DNA from: an uncultured SAR86 cluster bacterium
Lineage (GTDB): Bacteria; Pseudomonadota; Gammaproteobacteria; Magnimaribacterales; Magnimaribacteraceae
Length of the DNA stretch: 43,925 bases
Assembly: GCA_902554355.1 (NCBI GenBank)
Contig: CACDOC010000006.1
Location: 1-43,925, forward strand
Direction of reading: 5' to 3'
Shown piece by piece: positions 1 to 10,126 of this stretch. Every line of letters starts with the position of its first letter. The first letter of the stretch is position 1. A program made the translations under genes and the position numbers. The notes under the pieces were generated by a model. It was given only the letters and a program-made list of their open reading frames with translations, was not told where the DNA came from and did no database searches.

Positions 1-43
1 GGGCACTTTAAGGAAAATAGACGCTTCTTTAACTGACTTCTGA
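1..43 (+). CDS. 3' tail of a phosphomannomutase/phosphoglucomutase (AlgC-like), cut by the window start
   Basis: Only the last 14 codons are visible, ending with TGA at 41-43. The peptide reads GTLRKIDASLTDF before the stop. From memory it resembles the C-terminus of Pseudomonas AlgC, which ends in a similar 'L..VDSSL..PF' pattern. The gene stops two bases before the argB start, and algC next to argB is a known gammaproteobacterial order. The call rests on a short tail plus synteny, so it is tentative. Confidence 0.4.
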   Translation, partial: GTLRKIDASLTDF

Positions 44-45
44 CA

Positions 46-909
46 ATGGGAATATCTGTAAAACAAGCTAAAAATATTTCTTCAGTGTTAAGTGAAGGTC
101 TTCCTTATATTCAGAAATTTAAGGGTAAGACAATAGTGGTTAAGTATGGTGGTGCTGCTATGTCTGATCACAGCTTAAAAAGGAACTTCACAAGAGATAT
201 AGCTTTAATGAGTTTAGTAGGAATGAAGCCAGTCATTGTTCATGGTGGAGGGCCTCAAATAGGTAAGGAACTGAAGAAATCTGGAATAGTTTCTAATTTT
301 AATTCTGGTCTCAGGGTTACTGATAAGCCCACTATGGCTGTAGTCAAAGAAATCCTAGGAAAGCAAATTAATCGGGAAATAGTTAACTTAATAAAAAAAT
401 CTGGCGGTAATTCAATTGGTTTTAATCATATAAAGCCAAAGATAATAAAATCGTCTAAATATATAGGTCCGGATAAGGTTGATTTAGGTCTAGTAGGCAA
501 AGTTGATAGAATTTTAATTACAGAACTAAAAAAGGCTTTATCTCTTGATTTAATTCCTGTGATTGCTCCTATCGGAGTAAGCAAAGACGGAAGTTTCTTG
601 AATATCAATGGTGACGTAGTGGCAGGAAAAGTTGCTGAAAGCTTAAAAGCAGAAAAATTGATACTTTTAACAGATATAAAAGGGATTCTAGATGACAATA
701 ATCAATTAATCTCGAAGATTTCTCCTGGCAAAGGTACCAAGTTAATTAAAAATAACGTCATCCGAGGAGGCATGACTCCAAAAATAAAAGCTGCTTTAGA
801 GGCAAAAAAGAATGGAGTAAAATCATGTCATATTATTGATGGTAGATTACCTCATGCGGTCTTACTTGAAGTTCTTACAGCTGAAGGTGTAGGAACTATG
901 ATAAGCTAA
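46..909 (+). CDS. argB: N-acetylglutamate kinase
   Basis: This enzyme phosphorylates N-acetyl-L-glutamate with ATP, the second step of the acetylated arginine pathway in the cytoplasm. The 287-residue length is normal for the family. Visible amino-acid-kinase motifs are VVKYGG at 31-36 (phosphate-binding Lys33), VIVHGGGPQIG at 63-73, LNINGDVVAGK near 185-195, and IRGGMTPKI near 240, which closes over ATP. Translation starts at ATG 46, two bases after the preceding stop, so the gene is probably co-transcribed with the algC-like gene. slmA follows after four bases. argC, the next pathway gene, lies far away at 32505-33524, so the arg genes are dispersed. No Shine-Dalgarno sequence is seen. Confidence 0.97.
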   Translation: MGISVKQAKNISSVLSEGLPYIQKFKGKTIVVKYGGAAMSDHSLKRNFTRDIALMSLVGMKPVIVHGGGPQIGKELKKSGIVSNFNSGLRVTDKPTMAVVKEILGKQINREIVNLIKKSGGNSIGFNHIKPKIIKSSKYIGPDKVDLGLVGKVDRILITELKKALSLDLIPVIAPIGVSKDGSFLNINGDVVAGKVAESLKAEKLILLTDIKGILDDNNQLISKISPGKGTKLIKNNVIRGGMTPKIKAALEAKKNGVKSCHIIDGRLPHAVLLEVLTAEGVGTMIS

Positions 910-913
910 AAGT

Positions 914-1498
914 ATGACCCAGTTGAGACCTAGGCAATTAGAAATTATGCAAAATCTAGCAAAGATGCTAGGTAAGAAGGGTCCGGTAAAAGTCACTACA
1001 GCCTTGCTTGCTTCAGAGTGCTCTATTACTGAAGCAGCCTTATATAGACATTTCCCAAGTAAAAGAAAGATTTACTCTGGACTAGTAGACTTTTGTGAAC
1101 AAAATTTATTTGAACTTATTGCAAATATAAATACTTCTGATGAAGAAACTTTGGTTAAAACAAAAAAAATTCTCCTAATTCTCGTAGCTTTTTGTGAAAA
1201 AAATCCTGGTCTAGCAAGACTCTTAACTAGAGAAGCCTTTTCTGTTGATGAAACTACACTAGACGAAAGAATTAAACAATTAATGTCCAAAATTGAATTA
1301 CAAATAAAACAAAATCTCCAAAAATTTGAGCAAGAAAGCAAGAAAAAGCTTGCCTTAACAACCGCTTCATCAGCTAATTTACTTCTGGCTTGTGCTGAAG
1401 GCTTAATACAGCAATATGTTAGATCGGGTTTTGAAGATACACCTAATAAAAGAGCTAATGAACAATTTGATTTCTTAATTACCTCTTTGATTAGTTAA
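914..1498 (+). CDS. slmA: Nucleoid occlusion factor SlmA (TetR family)
   Basis: SlmA binds specific chromosomal sites and blocks FtsZ polymerisation over the nucleoid. The protein has 194 residues against about 198 in E. coli. The TetR helix-turn-helix spans about 27-51 and contains EAALYRHFPSKRKIYSGL, nearly the SlmA signature. Further conserved blocks are CEKNPGLARLLTREA and AEGLIQQYVRSGFE, which align with the E. coli dimerisation domain. The start is ATG 914, four bases after argB. The stop codon overlaps the mrcA stop in a shared TTAA at 1495-1498. A generic TetR regulator is the alternative, but the C-terminal similarity makes SlmA more likely. Confidence 0.87.
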   Translation: MTQLRPRQLEIMQNLAKMLGKKGPVKVTTALLASECSITEAALYRHFPSKRKIYSGLVDFCEQNLFELIANINTSDEETLVKTKKILLILVAFCEKNPGLARLLTREAFSVDETTLDERIKQLMSKIELQIKQNLQKFEQESKKKLALTTASSANLLLACAEGLIQQYVRSGFEDTPNKRANEQFDFLITSLIS

Positions 1499-3833
1499 TC
1501 TGGTAGATATTCTTCTAAATAATACTCAAAGATTGTATCTTGTGTATCTTCATCAGCCCTTTCTCCTGTAGATTTATCTATCTTAATTACCGACAAACCT
1601 TCTGGAGGCAATACACTTTTTTTTGGTATCCGGTCAATTATCTCTTTCGTAAAACTTAACCATATCGGTAGGGCAACTGAAGAGCCAAATTCCCTGTTAC
1701 CTAAACTCTTGGGCTGATCAAACCAACCCAAACTGTTGTAACTAAGGAATTGTTATAACCTGTAAACCAAGTACTCTCGGCATCATTAGTTGTTCCTGTT
1801 TTTCCTGCAAAATCTCTTCTTTCTAATTCAGAAACTTTTCTTGCCGTGCCTCTTATAGCGGCTTCCTGAAGAATATCTGTAATTAAAAAGGCTACTCTAG
1901 GGTCAATAATTTGTTTTAATTCTTTAGGCTCACGCTGAAAAACTATTACCCCAGATCTATCTTTAATTCTTTCAATAAAATAAGGCTCAATTTCTTTCCC
2001 TCCATTAGCAAACACAGAATAAGCTGCAGCATTCTGTAAAGGGCTCATAGAAGCCGTACCAAGTGATAAAGATAAATCTGAAGGTAATCTAGATTGCTCG
2101 AACCCAAATTTTTGTGCATAGGATATAGCCTTTTCAAGCCCTAAATCTCTTAACAGTCTTACTGAAACTAAGTTTCTACTCTGCAAAAGGCCTTCTCTTA
2201 ATCTTGTTGGTCCAAAAAATTTTCCGCTTGCATTTCTTGGACGCCATTTTTCTTCCAAAGCCTCATCTTCAAATATTATAGGCGCATCATTGATTAATGT
2301 TGAAGCTGTAAAACCTTCTGAAAATGCTGCAGCATAAAGAAATGGCTTAAAGTTTGAACCTAAAAGGGGTGAAGATTGTTCCGCTCTGTTAAATTTACTT
2401 AAAAAGAAGTCGTAACCACCAACAAGGGCTTTTATTGAACCATTATTAGGGTCAATTGATACTAAAGATCCTTGTACATCGGGTATCTGAGTTAAAAAAA
2501 GCTCCCCAGTTATCGCCTCCTTCTGTATCCAAACTAAATCTCCAAAATTAAGCAGATCTTTATAACTTTTGGGTTTAGCGCCTCTTCGATTTTCATTTAT
2601 ATAAGGCCTTGCCCAATTAATCTTTTCAGACCAAGGTAAGGAAACTATATTCCCATTTTTAAGTAAAACCTTAAGCCCGTTCTCAGCACTTAAAACGATT
2701 CCAGGAAATCGTCTATTAGTTTCTGTGAATTCTTCTAAAAAATTAAAAACTTTAACCAGAGATGGTTCATCAAAATTATCTAAATCTTTGCTTATATACT
2801 TAAGTTGATCATCAAGATTCATCTTTAGAAAATCTTCAGGAAATAGTTCATTAATATTTGTAGACTTTCTAAAACCATGACGTCTGTCATATTCCTGTAA
2901 TCCTTTTGCAACTGAAAGGTTTGCTGCTTTCTGGGTAAAAGAATCGATCGAAGTGTAGACTTCGTACCCTTCTGAGTAGGCATCTAATCCATATTGCTGG
3001 ATCATGAACCTTCTAATGCTTTCAGAAACATAAGGAGCTTCAACTTCCGAGACCAAACCATGATAGGTAGCTGTTAACGGTGCATTAATAGCTAAATTAA
3101 ATTGCTCAACGTGAATGAAGTTTAGGCTTAGCATCCTATTTAAAATCCAATTTCTCCTTGATAAAGCTCTTTTGGGATTTACTAAAGGATTTATAGAAGA
3201 AGGTGCTTTAGGCAAAGCTGCAATCATAGCCCATTGGGCAAGATTTAGTTCGTCCAAAGGCTTGCCATAATACACTTCACTAGCTGCGGCTATTCCATAT
3301 GCTCTATTTCCAAAGAAAATACGATTCACATAAAATTCAAAAATCTCTTCTTTTGTATAAGTCATTTCAAGCCTGTAGGCTAAAAAAATGTCCTTAATTT
3401 TTCTAAAAAGACTTACATCTCTGCTAGTAAGATAATTACCAGCTACTTGCATAGTTATTGTGCTCCCGCCTCCTTGAATCCGACCAGAGGTTAGTAACCT
3501 ATAAGCTGATCTAACTAATCCTGCATAACTTACTCCTGAATGGTCAAAAAAAGAATCATCCTCAGCAGCTAATACAGCATTAACATAGTGTTTAGGTATA
3601 TTATTAAAATTTAGTGCTGTTCTTCTTTTTTCCCCAAACTCACCAATTAGTTTTAAGTCAGAGGTATAAATTTTTAAAGGAACTTGAAGCTCTATGTCTC
3701 TTATTTTTTCCTCATCAGGCAATTTACTATCTATATAGATGTTTAAACTCGAAAGAGTCATCAAAAGCAATAACACCATTGCTACAAAAGGTCTAACAAA
3801 CCTGATATTTAAAATAGAATTAAGGTAATTCAT
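1495..3833 (-). CDS. mrcA: Penicillin-binding protein 1A (class A bifunctional), frameshifted near its 3' end
   Basis: This is an inner-membrane glycosyltransferase/transpeptidase for peptidoglycan. I place the start at ATG 3833 (MNYLNSILNIRF), followed by one membrane helix; an ORF opens further upstream, but that extension would overlap the divergent aroK start. The GT51 domain shows EDDSFFDHSGV and GGGSTITMQVAGNY. The transpeptidase has SNFK (Ser493, Lys496), SRN and GKTGTTND. The frame then runs into a stop at 1701. The true PBP1A tail (FDQPKSLGNREFGS...) continues in another frame to 1495. One extra A in the AAA run at 1720-1722 (T on the coding strand) would restore a 779-residue protein. 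As written the product is 710 residues and loses the last part of the transpeptidase fold. Divergence from aroKB is conserved gammaproteobacterial order. Confidence 0.9.
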
Positions 3834-3856
3834 GAATTTAAAGTTAATCAAATGGT

Positions 3857-3862
3857 TATAAT
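3857..3862 (+). promoter_or_regulatory. Candidate -10 box for aroK
   Basis: A perfect TATAAT lies six bases before the aroK ATG at 3869. No good -35 box is seen, and the TG at 3853-3854 is one base too far for a standard extended -10. If used, transcription would begin at or near the start codon and give a leaderless mRNA. Confidence 0.35.
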
Positions 3863-3868
3863 AACTCA

Positions 3869-4375
3869 ATGAGACTAATATTAATCGGTCCAATGGCTTC
3901 AGGAAAATCAACCTTGGGAAGACGGCTCTCAAATAGATTACAAGTTGATTTCATAGATATTGATAAAGAAGTTGAAAAATCTGCAGGCGTTTCTATTTCT
4001 TGGATATTTGATGTAGAAGGAGAAGAGAAATTTAGAGAGCGTGAAAGTAAAGAATTACTTAAGAATATAGATAAAGACAATTGCGTAATTGCAACTGGAG
4101 GTGGAGTTGTTTTAAGTGAAGTAAATAGAAATATTTTAAAAAAAGGTACAGTTATCTACCTTGAAACTTCAATCCAAACGCAAGTAGAAAGGACTATAAA
4201 TGATAAAGAAAGACCTTTGCTTCAAGAATCAAGTAATAAAGAGCAAACTCTCATAGAATTGAAAAAGATAAGAGACCCTTTATTTGAAGAGTGTGCAAAC
4301 ATAACTATAAAAGAAACTAAAAACAGTCATAATGAAGTGGTCGAAGAAATTATTAAACAGTTAAATTTAAAATGA
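3869..4375 (+). CDS. aroK: Shikimate kinase
   Basis: The enzyme phosphorylates shikimate at the 3-hydroxyl using ATP, the fifth step towards chorismate. The protein has 168 residues, typical of the family. Visible are the Walker A loop GPMASGKS at 7-14, the DID motif at 30-32 that binds Mg and shikimate, EEKFRERE carrying the substrate arginine, ATGGGVVL for the shikimate-binding glycines, and the lid arginine in ERPLLQ. The aroK stop and aroB start overlap by four bases (ATGA), so the two are translationally coupled. The start has no Shine-Dalgarno sequence and lies just downstream of a TATAAT. Confidence 0.96.
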   Translation: MRLILIGPMASGKSTLGRRLSNRLQVDFIDIDKEVEKSAGVSISWIFDVEGEEKFRERESKELLKNIDKDNCVIATGGGVVLSEVNRNILKKGTVIYLETSIQTQVERTINDKERPLLQESSNKEQTLIELKKIRDPLFEECANITIKETKNSHNEVVEEIIKQLNLK

Positions 4376-5448
4376 AAAAAATTGAGGTAGGTATAAAAGG
4401 TAACCATTATCAAGTGATTGTGGGATCTAATCTTGTAAATCAAGAAAACCTACAGATTTTGAAAGATAGAGAAGTACTTCTGGTAGTAGACCAGAATATA
4501 CCTTCGGAATTTAAAGACAGGATAACTAAAGACCTAGCGGATTTATCTTCTAAATTTCATACCATAGAAATTCTCCCATCGGAAGAAAATAAAAATGGGG
4601 TAACCTTGGACAAAATGCACTCTAAACTGATTACTAAGAGATATAGCAGAGAATGTTGTCTTGTTGGTCTTGGCGGAGGAATAACCTGTGATATAACCGG
4701 TTTTGCAGCAGCAACATACCAAAGAGGAGTTAATTTTATCCTGTTTCCAAGCACCTTGCTTTCTCAAGTAGATGCCTCTGTAGGAGGTAAAACTGCTATA
4801 AACCACCCTCAAGGCAAAAATATGATTGGTGCATTTCATCAACCCGTACAAGTTTTTGCAGACGTAAGCCTATTAAGTTTTCTTCCAGATATGGAAATAA
4901 GTAACGGTTTGTCTGAAGTTATCAAACATGCCTTAATAAGTGACAAAGAATACTTTGAATGGCTGGAAACGAATATGGAAGATATTATTTCGTTAGAGCC
5001 TAAGGCCTTAGAAACGGCTATAACTACATCAATAGAAATTAAAGCAGAAATTGTTGCAAAAGATGAAAAAGAAAAAGGTATAAGAAAGTATTTAAATTTT
5101 GGCCACACATTTGGACATGCAATTGAGCTTTATGGTGGTTTTAAAGAATTCAGCCATGGACAATCTGTAGCTATAGGTATGCTTATGGCAATGAAATTAT
5201 CTTATATATATGAAGGGTTTTCAGAAGATGACTTAATCAGATCAAGAGATCTAATAAACAAAGCAAATCCTAATTTAAATTTTAATATTAATTTTGAAGA
5301 AAAAAAACTCATAAAAAATATGTCTGTTGATAAGAAAAGAGTTGGTAACAATCTAACCTTTATTCTCCTAAAAGAGATAGGACAGGCTAAAATAAATACA
5401 GATATCAAAGAAGAAGATATAGCAAAAGCTATACATTCATTAGTCTAG
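4372..5448 (+). CDS. aroB: 3-dehydroquinate synthase
   Basis: AroB converts DAHP to 3-dehydroquinate using NAD and a divalent metal, the second step of the shikimate pathway. The 358-residue length is standard. Conserved blocks are VGLGGGITCDITGFAAATY (NAD binding), FPSTLLSQVDASVGGKTAIN, then KNMIGAFHQP, GLSEVIKHALI and NFGHTFGHAIE; the last two supply the metal-binding Glu and His residues. It forms an operon with aroK (four-base overlap). In Pseudomonas and enterics damX follows aroB; here the next gene is gltB after 115 bases, so damX is missing from this position. Confidence 0.97.
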   Translation: MKKIEVGIKGNHYQVIVGSNLVNQENLQILKDREVLLVVDQNIPSEFKDRITKDLADLSSKFHTIEILPSEENKNGVTLDKMHSKLITKRYSRECCLVGLGGGITCDITGFAAATYQRGVNFILFPSTLLSQVDASVGGKTAINHPQGKNMIGAFHQPVQVFADVSLLSFLPDMEISNGLSEVIKHALISDKEYFEWLETNMEDIISLEPKALETAITTSIEIKAEIVAKDEKEKGIRKYLNFGHTFGHAIELYGGFKEFSHGQSVAIGMLMAMKLSYIYEGFSEDDLIRSRDLINKANPNLNFNINFEEKKLIKNMSVDKKRVGNNLTFILLKEIGQAKINTDIKEEDIAKAIHSLV

Positions 5449-5451
5449 TTC

Positions 5452-5480
5452 TTCAAAGATACATTAAAAAAAGGTACAAT
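5452..5480 (+). promoter_or_regulatory. Candidate sigma-70 promoter for gltBD
   Basis: TTCAAA at 5452-5457 and TACAAT at 5475-5480 are separated by 17 bases. They match the -35 consensus at 4/6 and the -10 consensus at 5/6. The pair lies just after the aroB stop and leaves an untranslated leader of about 75 bases before the gltB ATG. Nothing else structured is convincing in the gap except an AT-rich tract at about 5500-5521. Confidence 0.42.
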
Positions 5481-5563
5481 TAAGGACCTGCGCAACTCAT
5501 AAAAATTTATATATATTTTTAATCAGCTATCAAATGCTGAGAGTATTCAACCCTTAAAGAGTA

Positions 5564-8500
5564 ATGGAATTCAAAACTAAAAAGCCACTTTATGGCCTAC
5601 CTTCGAAAACAGGACTTTACGATCCTCAATTTGAAAAGGATTCATGTGGAGTAGGACTAGTTGCTAACATTAAAGGAATTCCTTCTAGGGAAATTATGGA
5701 TGATGCTTTTCATGTAAATTCTAAGATGGATCATAGAGGGGGTTGCGGATTTGAAGAGAATACAGGAGATGGAGCTGGAATCTTAATAGCTAGCCCTGAT
5801 AGCTTCTTTCAATCTGAAGCAGAAAAACTTGATATCACACTTCCTCAGAAAGGTGAGTATGCTGTAGGGAATATATTTCTTCCTGTTATAAAGAAAGAGA
5901 GGGAGAAATGCATTGAAGTTATAGAGAAAATAACTAAGCAAGAAAATCAAATTCCTTTAGGGTGGAGAGAAGTCCCAGTTAACCCGGAAGGAGCGAATGT
6001 TGGCCCTGCCTCCAAAGACGCTCAACCCTTTATTGCTCAATACTTTGTCGGCTCTTCAGAGGGCATAGATAACGAAGAATTTGATAGAAAGCTCTATTTA
6101 ATAAGAAAGCAATTTACCCACTTATTACGTAATGATAAAACCTTAAAGCAATCCAAACTTCTCTATGCTTGCAGCTTGTCCTCTTCAATAATTGTATATA
6201 AAGGCATGTTAACTCCATCTCAATTATTCCCTTTTTTTCCTGATCTTGAAAATAAAAACTTTAAAACGCATCTAGCGATGGTCCACTCTAGATTCAGTAC
6301 AAATACTTTTCCTTCTTGGGATAGAGCGCAACCAAATAGGTATATGTGTCATAACGGTGAAATAAATACACTTAGAGGGAATATGAATGCAATGAAAGCT
6401 AGACAGGGTACTGTTAAAAGTGACTTGTTTAAAGATGATCTTAAAAAATTATTTCCAATCACAGAATTAGACTGCACTGACTCAGGAAGTTTTGATAACG
6501 TCTTAGAATTTCTTATTTTATCAGGAAGAAGTCTGCAAGAGTCCGTAATGATGATGATTCCCGAAGCTTGGCAATCTGATAAAAACATGCCCAAAGAAAA
6601 AAAAGAATTTTACGAATATTCTTCTTCCATGATGGAGCCTTGGGATGGTCCGGCTTCAATTGTATTTACAGATGGAAGAAAAGTAGGTGCAGTTTTAGAT
6701 AGAAATGGATTAAGACCTAGTAGATTCTATTTAACAGATGATGATAAGGTCATAATGGCTTCAGAGGTAGGTGTCTTGCCTGTAGAACCTAAGAAAGTTC
6801 TAACTAAAGGAAGATTACAACCAGGAAAAATGTTTTTAATTGACTTCGAAGAGGGTCGAATGATTCCTGATGAGGAAATTAAAGGGCATATTTGTAAATC
6901 AAATCCTTATAAAAATTGGAATAAGAAAATTAGAGATCTTCCTGAAATTCAAGAAATAGACCCTGAAAATGAAATTTCTGAGAAAGATTTAATTGCTAAA
7001 TTACAATCTTTTGGTTACACGACTGAGACGATGCAGTTCATGCTCCTGCCACTAGTGTCTGAATTAAGAGATCCTCTAGGGTCAATGGGAAATGATGCTG
7101 CCTTAGCGTGCCTTTCTGACAAACCAAGACTACTTTTTGATTATTTCAAGCAGCTATTTGCGCAAGTAACTAACCCAGCTATTGACTCAATACGGGAAGA
7201 GGTAATTATGTCGCTTGAATGCTTAATAGGACCTGAAGGTAATCTAGTTGAAAATAATCCCAAAAATGCAGAAAGATTAAGGCTAAAGACTCCCATTATT
7301 TCTAATGCTGAACTGGCCGAAATCAAAGAAATAGATTCAAATCAATGGAAAACTAAAGTTATCGACCTTGTCTACCTAAAATCTTTAGGTGTCCGAGGAA
7401 TGCTTGAACATATTGAGAACATTTGTAAAGAAGCGGAACAAGCTATTGATGAAGGTTACTCATTCATAGTTTTATCTGATAAAAACATAAATAAAGAAAA
7501 TATTGCTTTAAGTTCATTCTTAGCCTGTTCTTCAGTGCATCATCATCTTGTACAGAAACAGAAAAGAACAAGAATCGGTATTATTGTTGAGTCTGGTGAA
7601 GCAAGGGAAGTGCATCACCATTGCCTTCTGTTTGGATACGGAGCTGATGCAGTAAACCCTTACCTGGCCTATGAATCTATATGGAAGGCTAAGAAAGAAG
7701 GACTTTTGGATGACAAGAAACTTGTAAGCTATGAGGATATTGTAAAAGCCTATAAAAAAGGAACAAAAAAAGGAATACTCAAAGTAATGGCCAAAATGGG
7801 CATCTCTACTCTTCAATCTTATAAGGGAGCCCAAATTTTTGAAGCAGTTGGGTTATCCCATCAAATCATAGATAAATGTTTTGCTGGAACTGCTAGTAGG
7901 GTCGGCGGGATAGACTTTGAAGCTCTTTTTATTGAACAAAAAAGAAGGCATGACTTAGGTTATCCTAAAGATGAATCTGGAAAAATCGTATCTTTGCCTA
8001 ATCCAGGAGATTTTCACTGGAGAAATGGTGGAGATTCTCACATGTGGGACCCAAATACTATTTCCTCATTGCAATTAGCTTCTAGGACTAATAGTGAAGA
8101 AGCTTATTGGGATTTTGCTAAATATGCTAATGAGAGCACTACGAGACAAAGCACTCTAAGAGGTCTTTTAAATTTTAAAACTTCTAATAAACCTATAGAT
8201 TTGCGTGAAGTTGAGAGCGAGAAAGAAATAGTGAAGAGATTTGCTACAGGTGCAATGAGCTTAGGCTCAATCTCAACAGAATCTCATGAATCTTTAGCTA
8301 TCGCGATGAATAAATTAGGTGGGAAATCAAATACTGGAGAAGGAGGAGAAGATCCAATTAGATTTAAACCTGACTCTGAAGGTATTTCTAAGAGATCTGC
8401 AATAAAACAAGTAGCCTCTGGAAGATTTGGTGTAACTATGTGGTATTTAACTAATGCTGATGAATTACAAATTAAAATTGCGCAAGGAGCTAAACCAGGA

Positions 8501-10126
8501 GAAGGTGGTGAATTACCAGGGGGAAAAGTAGATGATTACATAGCTAAGATTAGACATTCAACTCCTGGGGTTGGTTTGATTAGCCCTCCTCCGCATCATG
8601 ACATTTATTCAATAGAAGATATTGCTCAATTAATACATGATCTAAAGAATTCAAACAGAGATTCTAGAATTAGTGTAAAACTTGTATCAGAAGTTGGAGT
8701 GGGAACCATTGCTGCTGGAGTGGTTAAGGCGAAAACAGACCATCTAGTTATAGCTGGTCATGATGGAGGAACTGGAGCATCTCCTTTAACTTCAATTAAG
8801 CACGCTGGCCTACCTTGGGAACTTGGAGTGGCAGAAACGCACCAAACTCTAGTAATGAATAACCTAAGATCTAGAGTTGTCTTACAGACTGATGGGCAAT
8901 TAAAAACAGGAAGAGATGTAGCCATAGCTGCACTACTAGGCGCTGAAGAGTTTGGTTTTGCTACAGCTCCTCTAATAACACTTGGTTGCATAATGATGAG
9001 AAAGTGTCACCTAAATACTTGCCCTGTCGGTATAGCTACTCAAGATAAAGAATTAAGAAAGAAATTTAACGGAAAGCCTGAACATGTTGTTAATTATTTA
9101 TTTATGGTTGCTAAAGATTTAAGAATCATTATGGCTGATCTTGGATTTAAAACAGTCAACGAAATGATTGGAAGAGTGGACTGTCTCGAAACAGATATTG
9201 CAATAGACCACTGGAAAAGAAATGGCTTGGATTTCTCTAACATCCTTAAACCTGCTGAAAAGATTTTTAAAAATACTGAAGTATTCCATTCAAAAGATCA
9301 GAACCATGGCCTTGAAAAGGCTCTAGACAATGAGCTAATCAGAAAGAGTAAAGAAGCAATTGAAAAAGGAGAAAAAATAAACTTTGAAGTTCCTATTGTT
9401 AATACAAATCGAACTGTAGGAACAATGTTATCTAACGAAGTGGCAAAAAATTGGGAAGCAGAAGGATTACCTGAAGATACGATTGATATAAAACTAAAGG
9501 GTTCTGCTGGCCAAAGCCTAGCTGCTTGGCTAGTCAAAGGAATCACTTTAACTCTTGAAGGTGATGCTAACGATTACGTGGGTAAAGGTCTTTCCGGAGG
9601 AAAGTTAATAATATACCCACCTAAATCAAGCCTATTTAAGTCCGAGGAAAATATCCTACTTGGAAATGTAGCACTATATGGAGCTACTAGTGGAGAGGCA
9701 TACTTTAGAGGAGTAGCCGCTGAAAGATTTTGTGTGAGAAATAGTGGGGCCTCAGTGGTTGTAGAAGGAATAGGAGACCATGGTTGCGAGTATATGACGG
9801 GCGGAAAAGCAATTATTCTCGGCAATACAGGAAGAAACTTTGGAGCAGGGATGAGTGGTGGAATAGCTTACGTTTATGATTTATATGGCGACTTTGAAAC
9901 TAAATGCAATAAAGAAACTTTTGAGTTAGAAAAATTATCTAAAGATGACTTTAAGGATTTAAACCAATTCATAACAAAACATAAAGACCTTACCGGTTCA
10001 GAAGTTGCTAAATCTATTTTAAAGTCATGGGATAAAGAGAAAGAAAAATTTGTGAAGGTTATGCCTACTGACTACAAAAGAGTCTTGATTGAGATTAAAG
10101 AGAATAAGAAAGCTAATAATGGGTAA
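5564..10126 (+). CDS. gltB: Glutamate synthase (NADPH), large subunit
   Basis: GltB hydrolyses glutamine and transfers the ammonia to 2-oxoglutarate, giving glutamate. The 1520 residues match the usual size. Order of domains: a short propeptide, then class II amidotransferase starting at Cys28 (DSCGVG), which should become the N-terminal nucleophile after cleavage; a linker domain; the FMN synthase barrel (ATGAMSLGSIS, KPGEGGELPGGKV, AGHDGGTGASPL); the 3Fe-4S cysteines C1142, C1148 and C1153 (CIMMRKCHLNTCPVG); and the C-terminal glycine-rich beta-helix (GLSGGKLIIYPP). The 3' end overlaps gltD by eight bases, so the subunits are coupled. Confidence 0.98.
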   Translation: MEFKTKKPLYGLPSKTGLYDPQFEKDSCGVGLVANIKGIPSREIMDDAFHVNSKMDHRGGCGFEENTGDGAGILIASPDSFFQSEAEKLDITLPQKGEYAVGNIFLPVIKKEREKCIEVIEKITKQENQIPLGWREVPVNPEGANVGPASKDAQPFIAQYFVGSSEGIDNEEFDRKLYLIRKQFTHLLRNDKTLKQSKLLYACSLSSSIIVYKGMLTPSQLFPFFPDLENKNFKTHLAMVHSRFSTNTFPSWDRAQPNRYMCHNGEINTLRGNMNAMKARQGTVKSDLFKDDLKKLFPITELDCTDSGSFDNVLEFLILSGRSLQESVMMMIPEAWQSDKNMPKEKKEFYEYSSSMMEPWDGPASIVFTDGRKVGAVLDRNGLRPSRFYLTDDDKVIMASEVGVLPVEPKKVLTKGRLQPGKMFLIDFEEGRMIPDEEIKGHICKSNPYKNWNKKIRDLPEIQEIDPENEISEKDLIAKLQSFGYTTETMQFMLLPLVSELRDPLGSMGNDAALACLSDKPRLLFDYFKQLFAQVTNPAIDSIREEVIMSLECLIGPEGNLVENNPKNAERLRLKTPIISNAELAEIKEIDSNQWKTKVIDLVYLKSLGVRGMLEHIENICKEAEQAIDEGYSFIVLSDKNINKENIALSSFLACSSVHHHLVQKQKRTRIGIIVESGEAREVHHHCLLFGYGADAVNPYLAYESIWKAKKEGLLDDKKLVSYEDIVKAYKKGTKKGILKVMAKMGISTLQSYKGAQIFEAVGLSHQIIDKCFAGTASRVGGIDFEALFIEQKRRHDLGYPKDESGKIVSLPNPGDFHWRNGGDSHMWDPNTISSLQLASRTNSEEAYWDFAKYANESTTRQSTLRGLLNFKTSNKPIDLREVESEKEIVKRFATGAMSLGSISTESHESLAIAMNKLGGKSNTGEGGEDPIRFKPDSEGISKRSAIKQVASGRFGVTMWYLTNADELQIKIAQGAKPGEGGELPGGKVDDYIAKIRHSTPGVGLISPPPHHDIYSIEDIAQLIHDLKNSNRDSRISVKLVSEVGVGTIAAGVVKAKTDHLVIAGHDGGTGASPLTSIKHAGLPWELGVAETHQTLVMNNLRSRVVLQTDGQLKTGRDVAIAALLGAEEFGFATAPLITLGCIMMRKCHLNTCPVGIATQDKELRKKFNGKPEHVVNYLFMVAKDLRIIMADLGFKTVNEMIGRVDCLETDIAIDHWKRNGLDFSNILKPAEKIFKNTEVFHSKDQNHGLEKALDNELIRKSKEAIEKGEKINFEVPIVNTNRTVGTMLSNEVAKNWEAEGLPEDTIDIKLKGSAGQSLAAWLVKGITLTLEGDANDYVGKGLSGGKLIIYPPKSSLFKSEENILLGNVALYGATSGEAYFRGVAAERFCVRNSGASVVVEGIGDHGCEYMTGGKAIILGNTGRNFGAGMSGGIAYVYDLYGDFETKCNKETFELEKLSKDDFKDLNQFITKHKDLTGSEVAKSILKSWDKEKEKFVKVMPTDYKRVLIEIKENKKANNG

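Noticed and set aside
1715-1731. Programmed ribosomal frameshift in mrcA
   Set aside because: No classical slippery heptamer, stimulatory hairpin or upstream SD-like element is seen, and PBP1A is not known to use recoding. A sequencing indel or a true mutation is simpler.
5500-5521. AT-rich near-palindrome before gltB as a terminator
   Set aside because: The arms contain only A and T, giving a weak stem. It is at best an AT-rich leader feature.
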